Positions 56,223-64,000 of a stretch of DNA of 64,000 bases are shown here, one piece after another (positions within the stretch are counted from its first letter, which is position 1; every line of letters begins with the position of its first letter). The notes beneath the pieces are model-generated. The model saw only the letters and a list, made by a program, of their open reading frames with translations. It was not told the origin of the DNA and did not search any database. The stretch lies in the NCBI GenBank assembly GCA_963989385.1, contig OZ022508.1:49825087-49889086 (forward strand). The letters are read 5' to 3'. The DNA comes from Ctena decussata. Its lineage: Eukaryota > Mollusca > Bivalvia > Lucinida > Lucinidae. The translations under genes were made by a program, and so were the position numbers.

Positions 56223-57096
56223 TTTCCAGACAAATTAATAATTGTAATTTTCCTTAATAATTGAAATTTTCGAATCATATGTTTGAGATTATAAAGGAAA
56301 GAAAACAACGCAAAAAAGGAGAAAAGAAAGAAGATAATATAATGTAAGTCTATTATTTGATAGCCACCGATCAAATTGAAAAAAGAAACCTCATTACAAA
56401 TCGTAATTTCTTTGTTCAGTGTTTTTGTTTTGTTTTTTTTTTATTTGTTTTTTTCACACATGATTATTATTTTGTCCCACTTTGCACAGGGACATTAACG
56501 TGTGCGATGAAACAACCGAATCCCGTGACCAACAATTCTAGAATTCACAAAAAGTAAGAATATTCTAATCTGCCCCAGATTGTCCCGATTCCCACCTCAC
56601 GTTGAGCATCTATTTGAGCCTTGATGGACCAAGATCGGGAAGATAATAATATTGATTTATTATCCATACTGCTGACCAACAAATTATTTGAAAACAAATA
56701 ATTCATTATTTTTGGTAAACTAATTTTCGCTACATTCTTTTTTATCCACCGCCGAAGGCAAAGAAGGATATTAATCAGAATCAGAATTGGAAATGGAAAT
56801 GGAAATGGTCTTCTTGCGTCCGTAACACTTTTGTCTGAAGTATAACTCTGAAAGTATTACAGAGATTTCTTGAAACTCCACATCATAATAGAAGACATTG
56901 AGACAATGTAGCGAATAATAATCATAAATCTACCTTGCTTGCTTTTTTTTGAATAATTTCTCTTGTTGTTCCTTTTATGTTTTTATTTTTATTTTTCTTG
57001 TCCGAAGCATAACTATAAATGAGCAGAAGCAAATTTGTTCAAACTGCACATACATATAGAGGATATTCAAAAGAAGTACAGTGTCTAAGAATCATA
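56223..57096. other. Spacer, nothing recognised
   Basis: 'GGAAATGGAAATGGAAATGG' is a triple hexamer at 56790-56809. No gene. Confidence 0.4.
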
Positions 57097-57341
57097 TATG
57101 AGCCGCGACACGACAAAACCAACAAAGTGGTTGTGCGGCCAGCGCAGACTCAGATCAGCCTGGGCATCCGCCCAGTCTGATCAGAGTATTCGCTGTCCGC
57201 ATGGACCTAGCTGAGACCCCCTGAGCTACCCTTGAAGTGCTTTTCAAAGAGTCTGAACAGACTGGGCAGATGCTCGGGCTGATCTGAGTCTGCACTGGGC
57301 GCAAAACCACATTGTTGGTTTTCTCGTGTCGCGGCTCATAT
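57097..57341. mobile_element. Complete GAGCCGCGACACGA-type hairpin MITE
   Basis: Ends ATGAGCCGCGACACGAC and TCTCGTGTCGCGGCTCAT. Internal pairs GACTCAGATCAGCCTGGGC / CGGGCTGATCTGAGTCTGC and CAGTCTGATCAGAG / CTGAACAGACTG. ATAT-type repeats flank it (57093-57097, 57341-57345). Best preserved copy in the window. Confidence 0.92.
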
Positions 57342-58194
57342 ATTCTGTCAACCTTGTTTGTTTTAGATGATTCCCGTTTTTTATGGTATTTTATAAAGGT
57401 TATTCCCGTTATTTTATATAATAAGAGTCTCAAAACCGCGATTAAGGACGAAATATCGCCATCGCAAACCATATATACCGTAAACCTCGACCATATCTTA
57501 TGCTCTGTCTATAAAACCAATGGCACACAGTGCAGCCTTTTGGGCAAAATGATAAGCGCTGTCGAAATATTGATGTGGACAGTTGTGAATGAGAGACGAG
57601 GCTATGACCGAGCCATGCCTTGAGAAAATGGGCCATATAGGCAATGCAGACTGAAGACAGATTAGTCAACGCTCCTGCGCAGTAGAGTAAAGATTTTTAC
57701 ACTGCTTGCATCAACTATAAGACCTGAGGAATCTTTAAACTGCGTAGCCTGCACTGGTGCACACACTGGTCCGAGTATTCGCGATAGGTGAACAACTGAG
57801 CCCATACTTTTGATGCACACATTGATCTGAGTCTTCGTGTCCTAACAGTCTATGAGGCACTGGTGGTGGAGGTAGGTTACAATTCGGTAGGGGTGGGGTG
57901 GAGGTGGAGGGAGGATGATAACCATAGACCAGAATTCAAGCACATGTATAAGGTCTGGTGCAGCTTGTATATTTTCTGTTCTTTGATGTGTTCCTTGCTT
58001 CCAACATGTCCAAAGGATCTTTCTATTCAGTACTTATTTAAAAGTAAAGTATGATAAGATTAGCCTGAAGAGGGACTTTGAGACTGAGCCCTCTTGACTC
58101 GAAGTCGGACTCTGAAAATTTAGCGCAGTATAGACAAAATAAATAAATAATTAAAAAATAAATGAATAAAAATAAAATACAACGGGTAGCTTTC
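57342..58194. other. Spacer, nothing recognised
   Basis: Plus and minus frames at 57312-57669 overlap the MITE end and are not recognised. No gene. Confidence 0.4.
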
Positions 58195-58951
58195 TGCAAC
58201 GCAGTCGGATACCCTGAAGATGCTGATCAGCCTGAGCATCCACCCAATCTAAACAGAGTTTTTGCTATGCGCTGAAGGGTAGCTAAAACCCCTATCACAC
58301 CAGAGCAGCGTTCTCACGGCGATCCCGCGGCGTCCAAGAAAAATGCAGAACGCCGAGGTGCGCGCAGTACGATCGCAAGCAGCACCGCAGTGGCATCGCC
58401 AGTAGACGCTGTGGGATCGCATAGAACGCCGAACGACGGCGCGCACTTTGAGCATGCTCAAAACAAACGCCGTCGCTCGGCGTTCTAATAAAAGCGCAGT
58501 TGGGTCGCCGTAAGGTCACCATAGCCACGCAGTAAGGTCTCCTACAATGCAATAGGAGGTCCGCGGGCGCGCACAAGTGTCGTTGTGCAAACGCCGTGGT
58601 CGTCCGTGGCGTTTGCACGGAGATTGTACGGCGTTCTTTGAGATGTCACTGCGTCTTTAACGCGCTTATACGAAGCGTCTACAGCGCTTATTCGGAGTGC
58701 CATTTATTTAACTGCGCTCTTACAACGACTGTAAGAAGCTGTCATGGCGATAATTGCGCTCCCTTGGAGCTTTTACCGCGACCATCGGCGTTTGTATGAC
58801 AAAAGCAAACACAATAGATTAAAAAATGAGATATGCAAACAATGATGACAAAAGCAAACAAAATACTATAAAAACGAGATATGCAAATAAGCATTCCTCC
58901 TTTCACTATGTTCGACGTACGCCAGCAAGCTGGACTCCTGCTTGCCAAAAT

Positions 58952-58983
<32 letters not shown>
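58952..58983 (+). repeat. Poly-G, 32 residues
   Basis: Uninterrupted G run followed by further G-rich blocks to about 59000. Quadruplex-prone; exact length uncertain in any assembly. Confidence 0.95.
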
Positions 58984-58984
<1 letters not shown>

Positions 58985-59224
58985 GGAGGGGGGGGGAGGG
59001 TCGGGTGGTGCGATGGTGCTGTATATAACTTCCAGTGCCTGGGCATCCTACTGATTTGGATAATAGTAGGGCAAGGGCCTACTGTGCTTGCAGTAGGTGC
59101 GGGTGGGGTTGTTTGGACATTTTTTGTCTCTTCTTTCTCCCTCCCTTTGAGAGACGGCCCGATATAGACTGAAATACTGTCTCAAAGGGCCGTTAAACCA
59201 AAAACAACCAACCAACATGCCTAT

Positions 59225-59330
59225 ATGCAGGTCCAGCAGTTCCAAAATGCTGCAGACGCTGTTCACAGCATTCTTGGAAGACGACGACGGAGGAGGGCCC
59301 AAAGGCGTAGAATGCTTTGGGTCCGGCTCA
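59225..59330 (+). pseudogene. Possible Harbinger transposase N-terminal remnant
   Basis: A plus frame reads VQQFQNAADAVHSILGRRRR, then RRAQRRRMLWVRLKG. The Arg-rich run followed by WVRPW is common at the start of PIF/Harbinger nucleases; here it is WVRLK and the frame leaves the family at once. 'AAAGGCGTAGAATGCTTTGG' is duplicated in tandem right after (59300-59350), which probably destroyed the gene. Confidence 0.4.
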
Positions 59331-59992
59331 AAGGCGTAGAATGCTTTGGGTCCTGCCCTCTTTTTGCGGGCATGGTTTCAACTTCGAGAACAAACATGCA
59401 GCTGACGAAGACTTCGTTCTGTTGTGCAAACGAACGTCTTCAACACGCCGTCAGCGCAGTGCGAACGCCGTGAAAGCGCAGTGCATGCCTTGTGAGCGCC
59501 GTGAAAGCGCCGTGAAAGCGTCGTGAGAGCGCAGAGAATCGCCAACAAGAACTCCGTAGGAACGCGATAGAACGCCATGCGAGCTCCGTAGCAACGCCTT
59601 GGTTGCTGTCAGGACGCCGTGACAGGCCCTTTTTCTCGAAAAATATCAGGATTTTCTTGCGATCTCACGGCGCTCCGGAAAATTAAACGACTCCGTGCCA
59701 ACGCAGTGGAAACGCGGCTTGGTGTGACAGGGGCTTAAGAGTCAAAGCTAGCTCCATGCGAACAGCAAGGACTCAGATCAGACTGGGTGCTCATGCCACT
59801 TTGATGGTTTTGTCGTGTTGCGGCTAATTTGTTGTTTACATAGAGTTTTCAACCATTTTTGCACCTGAATATTATCACTGTTATAATCAGCCATCATTAT
59901 CCCCTCAAAACTTTGAAACAGTTGGTTGGGCATATTGCTTTAAGGTTGCCAGTCATCCATTCATCTGTCATCTGTGTGTGTGTCACACTTTT

Positions 59993-60480
59993 TAGCTCAC
60001 CTGAGCCATAGGCTCAGGGTGAGCTATTGTGATCACACAGTGTCCCTCGTGCATCGTCAGTCATCAACAATTTGCTTTAAATGAAATCTTCTCTGGAACC
60101 GCTAGGCCTAGGGCTTTCATATTTGGTATGAAGCTTTGTTTAGTGAACCTCTGCCAAGTTTGTTCAAATAGTGGCCCTGGGGTCCAAAGTGGGCTTGCAG
60201 CGAGGGGTCTTGGGTTCGAAATTAAAATACTGTATTGTGCATATATATTGGGACACCTAAAAATAATGAATTTTCAATTTGGGACAAATGGAAAATTTAT
60301 TATTTTAGGTGTCCCAATACTTAAGCACATTAGGGTATTCTTAAAAATCTTCTTCTCCAGAACCACTTGGTGCAGATGGTTGAACCTTGGTTTCTAGCAT
60401 TGCCTTGTGGTCCTTGTCCAAGTTTGTTCGAATGATGGCCCTGGCTCCAAATTGGGCCTCGCAATAGGGGGACTGGGTTT
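59993..60480 (+). mobile_element. Pearl/Helentron-like element, left part
   Basis: TTTTTAGCTCACCTGAGCC, then the hairpin 'GAGCC-ATAG-GCTC' and 'GGGTGAGCTATTGTGATCAC', the terminus shared with 15541 and 24985. About two core units follow ('AAATCTTCTTCTCCAGAACC' at 60343, 'CAAGTTTGTTCGAATGATGG' at 60419). It passes directly into palindrome array 2, with no right terminus. The last ~60 bp are also present at 27870-27940. Confidence 0.8.
60248..60317. mobile_element. 70-bp hairpin MITE
   Basis: Arms TTGGGACACCTAAAAATAAT and ATTATTTTAGGTGTCCCAA, almost exact, around a GAATTTTC/GAAAATTT inner pair. TA borders both ends. It is inserted in the pearl-like element. Confidence 0.85.
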
Positions 60481-62879
60481 GAACCATAGAAGTACATAGA
60501 AAACATTCAAAAATCTTCTTCTTCAGAACCACACATGAACATGGGAAATTTCCCATGTTTGCAACAAAGATGAATCGGACATAGTAATATTATGTACATA
60601 TTGTATTTTACACATTTAAATGACAGCATTGAAAATTTTTTGCAAAATTTCGGTTTTGCCAATATTGAAAATGGGATTTTCCCATGTTTGGAACAAGGAT
60701 GAAATAGGACATTATCTACATATCGTATTTTACCCATTCAAAAAAGGCGTAGAAACTTCTTAATTTTACATGCTGTTATTTAAAGGGGTAAAATACAACT
60801 ACAATTCCCATTTCATCCTTGTTCCAAACATGGGAAAATTCCCATGTTCAATATTGGCAGAAGTGAAATTTTCCAAAGAAGTTTCAATGCTGTTATTTGA
60901 AAGGAAAACACATTGTGTACACATTATTACTATTTCCTATTTAAGCTCTGATTCAAACATGGGAAAATTCCCATGAACAGGTGTCGCAGCAAAGGATTTT
61001 AGATTTAAAAGGATAAAATCTAAAGACAAGAGAAATTTCTCCATTCATTTTTTATCCAACAAACGCATATGCATATTGGAGTTTGTATCGTACATTTTAA
61101 TACGTACATGATATGTTCTATTTCATCCTTTTTCAAACATGGGAAAATTCCCATGTTCAAATTAAGTAGAACAATTTTTTCCCTGGGTATATTAATCAAA
61201 GAGAGGAAAGTTCCCATGTGAAAATTATGTAAAATTGCAAAGTTTCCACGCCGTTATTTGAATGGGTAAAATACAATATGTAGATAATGTCCTATTTCAT
61301 CTTTTTTTCCAAACATGGGAAAATTCCCATGTTCAATATTGGCAAAACCGAAATTTGCAAAGAAGTTTCGGCGCTATTATTTGAATGGGTAAAATACAAT
61401 ATTTAGATAATGTCCTATTTCATCTTTTTTTCCAAACATGGGAAAATTCCCATGTTCAATATTGGCAGAACCAAAAATTTGCAAAGAAGTTTCAGTGCTA
61501 TTATTTCAAAGTGTAAAATGTAATATGTACATGATATTACTATGTCCAATTTCAGCTTCGTTCCAAACACGGGAAAATTCCCATGTTCAGGTGTTGAAGT
61601 ACCAGATTTTTTATATTTAAGGGTAACATCTGCAGGCAAGGAAATGTTCCCTTATTAAACTTTTTTAAAGAAAACTAATGCATGCTAGTGGAGATTGTAT
61701 CAACATTCTGAACAGTTCTGAAAATATGAAGGATGAATTGATGTGCAGAGAACAAATTTCCACGTCATTTCATTTCTGCCAATATTGAACATGGGAATTT
61801 TCCCATGTTTGTAAAAGGATAAAATAGGGCATTATGTACGTATTTTGATGTATGATACAATCTCCAATACACATGCGTTTCTTTAAAAAAATGGAATAGG
61901 GTATTTTTCTCTTGTCTGTAGATTTTTTCCCTTTCTAAAATCTGTTGCTGCGATACCTGAACATGGAAATTTTCCCATGTTCGAAACAAGGCTGAAAAAG
62001 ACATAGTTATATTAAGTACATATCATATTTTACACATTCAAATATAAGCATTGAAATTTCTTTGGAAAATTTCAGTTCTGCCAATCTGGAACATGGGAAT
62101 TTTACCATGTTTGAATCAAGGCTGAAATAAGAATGATAAACATATTGTATTATACCCATTCAAATAAAGGTGTGGAAACTTCTCAGTTTTACATAATTTT
62201 AACTTTACATAATTCCTCTTTTTGGTTAATTTACCCTGCAAAAATTTCATTTCTGCAAATTTGAACATGGGAATTTTCCCATGTTCGGAAAAGGATGAAA
62301 TAGGACTTATATGAACATATTATGATGGATGACACAATCTCCAATACGCATGCGTTTGTTGACATAATTGAATAAAGAAATTTCTAATGTCTGTAGCTTT
62401 TACCTTTAAAAGTCTAAAATAATGCTTCGACTCCTGAACATGGAAATTTTCCCATGTTTGTAACAAGGCTCAAGTAGGGCATAGTAATATTATAGACATA
62501 AAGTGTTTTACACACTCAAATAATAGCACTGACACTTCTTTACAAAATTTCAGTTCTGCCAGTCTCGAACATGGGAATTTTCCCATGTTTGGAACAATGA
62601 TGAAATAGGAATTATATATATATTTATTGTTTTTTACCCATTCAAATAACGGCGTGGAAACTTCACAATTTTACCTTATTTCAACATGGGAACTTTCCCA
62701 TCTTTGAATGATATACCCTGCAAAATTCCATTTCTGCCGATTTTGAACATGGGAATTTTCCCCTGTTTGGAAGCATGATACGGTCATATATGAAATATAA
62801 CACGGTCGTATTTAGCTTTTACAGTGCAAAAAAGGGAATTGACTTTGGAAAATCCCTTTTTATTTTGGAAGGGATTATT
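60480..62879 (-). repeat. Palindrome array 2, inverted copy of array 1
   Basis: Palindromes at 60538 (perfect), 60668, 60827, 60957, 61137, 61312, 61435, 61566, 61788, 61960, 62090, 62263, 62437, 62568, 62682 and 62745. Read from the right, the spacings 63, 114, 131, 174, 173, 130, 172, 222, 131, 123 match array 1 (63, 127, 130, 173, 173, 130, 156, 222, 131, 123). It ends at the same hairpin AATCCCTT / AAGGGATT (62848-62876). The segment 60660-61255 is absent from array 1. Confidence 0.93.
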
Positions 62880-62884
62880 TAGTA

Positions 62885-62893
62885 TTTTTTTTT

Positions 62894-62924
<31 letters not shown>

Positions 62925-62927
62925 GGG
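62885..62927 (+). repeat. Poly-T followed by poly-G
   Basis: 19 T then 24 G right beside the outer end of palindrome array 2. Frames across it encode Phe and Gly runs and are not genes. Confidence 0.95.
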
Positions 62928-62956
62928 AGAGAGGGAAATCTTTGCCAACGGTAAGT

Positions 62957-64000
62957 GGGTATATTGGTGCACCTTCGTGTTTTTCCGCTGTTTTTGCAGA
63001 GGGGACTGCCACTGTGACTTCTTGCGGCTTTCCTAAGTGTTCAATGGGGCTTCTCTCAGATAAGGTTGCTAATGACAGAGGAAATTGCTCCTACGGGGGA
63101 GCAAATTCTTCTTTACAGGTGATGGCTGCGGCTCTTTACGAGGGTGAACCCGTTCGCCTTGAAACTGGATTGTGATTCTTCTTTTATCATTTAAGCGCCG
63201 AGGCAAGAAAAAGGTTGAATTTGCGAACATGGTAGGTCCACATGGGCTTGCTCACAATGAGCCGCCTCATCTGGATGTACACTGTTTTCCTTCCCATCTT
63301 TAAGTTCTCAATGTGATGGGTAAGAAGATTGCTACTGTGACTTCCTGTCTCCTTTATCAAGCTGGGGAGAGTCTTTTTGGTAGGGTTGCCCTTGAGGGGG
63401 AATGCTTTGTGACTTCTTGTCTGCTTTAATAATTGGTGGGCTTGTTTCCGATAGGCCCGGTTGCTCTTGAGGGGGGAATTCTATGAGGAGCAAATTCCTC
63501 CCTGTAAAAGAATTAGGTGAAATTAGGTGAAACCATTGTGTCTATGGTATTAAGGTATACTGGTGTACCTTCATGTATTTTCTTTTTTTCTGCAGAAGTG
63601 ATTGCTATTGTGACTTCTTTTCGGCTTTCCTGAAGGAGACTCCTCCCAGATAAGGTGTAATGAGAGGGGAGACTGCTCCTACGGGCTAATTTCCCCCTGC
63701 GGGAGATTGTTGCTGGGTCATATTAAGGTGTACCCATTTAGCTTGAGATTTGAGTTGTAATTCCACTTAACTCTTGTGCATAAAGTTGCAAACATAATGA
63801 AGCCTGATAGGGTGGGCCAAAAGTGAGTCAGCTTTCGTAACGTGGGTATTGTCACTGGAGCACCGAAACAATGTTATAGTGTGGCTTTTTTCTCTCTCAC
63901 TGTTTCCCAAAGAAGATTGCTATTGTGACTTCCTGCCTGATTTGTTTTTGTAATTGGCGGGCTTGTTTTCCTGTACAGGAAGCCTTCTATAATGCCGTAC
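62957..64000 (+). repeat. Direct repeat, two ~550-600 bp units
   Basis: Unit 1 (62957 to about 63540) and unit 2 (about 63550 to the window end) share 'GGTGCACCTTCGTGTTTT' / 'GGTGTACCTTCATGTATT', 'GACTTCTTGCGGCTTTCCT' / 'GACTTCTTTTCGGCTTTCCT', 'CAGATAAGG', 'TTGCTCCTACGGG' / 'CTGCTCCTACGGG', and 'AAGAAGATTGCTACTGTGAC' / 'AGAAGATTGCTATTGTGACT'. Family F-like GCTCCTACGGGGGAGCAAAT hairpins are included. The array probably continues beyond the window. Confidence 0.75.

Larger units (their letters stand above)
58287..59735. mobile_element. 1449-bp PIF/Harbinger-like element
   Basis: Terminal inverted repeats AACCCCTATCACACCA and TGGTGTGACAGGGGCT (two mismatches). TAA on both sides (58284-58286, 59736-59738). 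Subterminal regions are rich in GAACGCCG and GTGAAAGCG repeats. It contains a poly-G run (58952-58983) and a short coding remnant (59225-59330). TAA duplication and ends fit PIF/Harbinger. Confidence 0.85.
58195..59830. mobile_element. GAGCCGCGACACGA-type MITE split by a Harbinger-like element
   Basis: Left part 58215-58286 ('GATGCTGATCAGCCTGAGC', 'TTTTTGCTATGCGCTGAAGG') and right part 59736-59830 ('CAAGGACTCAGATCAGACTG', 'GGTTTTGTCGTGTTGCGGCT') belong to one copy. Confidence 0.8.

Noticed and set aside
62824..63036. Frame encoding Phe and Gly runs
   Set aside because: Product of the poly-T/poly-G tract.

Overview
The window reads as animal nuclear DNA, most likely from a marine bivalve mollusc. 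It is AT-rich and intron-like, with no operons, no CRISPR and no complete host gene. It carries repeat families characteristic of bivalves: tRNA-derived SINEs, decayed LINEs, Tc1, PIF/Harbinger and hAT-like DNA transposons, and many pearl/Helentron-like elements. The pearl-like elements combine a terminal hairpin, a GGAC/GACG microsatellite and a core of 150-450 bp tandem units. The assignment to bivalve rests on repeat architecture and is an inference; a species cannot be named from sequence alone. LAYOUT. 1-12 kb: a transposon ORF fragment, a foldback element with TTAA flanks, a LINE reverse-transcriptase pseudogene, three tRNA-type SINEs and a nested TIR element. 12-15 kb: a SINE, two TTCATGAA palindrome clusters, a pearl-like element, and between them a Gln-rich segment on the minus strand with good splice sites, the best host-exon candidate. 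15.5-18.4 kb: a large tandem-core element with about six units of ~440 bp. 20-24 kb: LINE ORF1 fragments and one copy of a ~0.8 kb duplication (second copy at 39.5-40.3 kb), into which a short retroposon has inserted. 24-26 kb: a poly-G run, a tandem-core element and a satellite built on GATTCAACG. 26.1-30.1 kb: a dense array of a 22-bp palindrome. 31-46 kb: nested mobile elements, hairpin families and tandem-core elements. 46-57 kb: two foldback elements with 5-bp target duplications, hAT-like elements and a Tc1 relic with long inverted arms. 57-60 kb: a hairpin MITE invaded by a Harbinger-like element. 60.5-62.9 kb: a second palindrome array, which is an inverted copy of the start of the 26 kb array. 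62.9-64 kb: a long direct repeat. The DNA is best understood as layers of mobile elements inserted into one another. Three copies of one hairpin MITE (TIR GAGCCGCGACACGA) were invaded at their centre, two of them by elements with TAA target duplications. The most unusual theme is the repeated build-up of short palindromes into arrays: ten-base arms AACATGGGAA and TTCCCATGTT at 26-30 and 60-63 kb, TTCATGAA at 12.6-14.8 kb, AAACC/GGTTT at 3.9-4.1 kb and CGTTGA-TCAACG at 25 kb. The 26 and 60 kb arrays keep the same series of palindrome spacings in mirror order about 32 kb apart. They are the main candidate here for an undescribed element or system.
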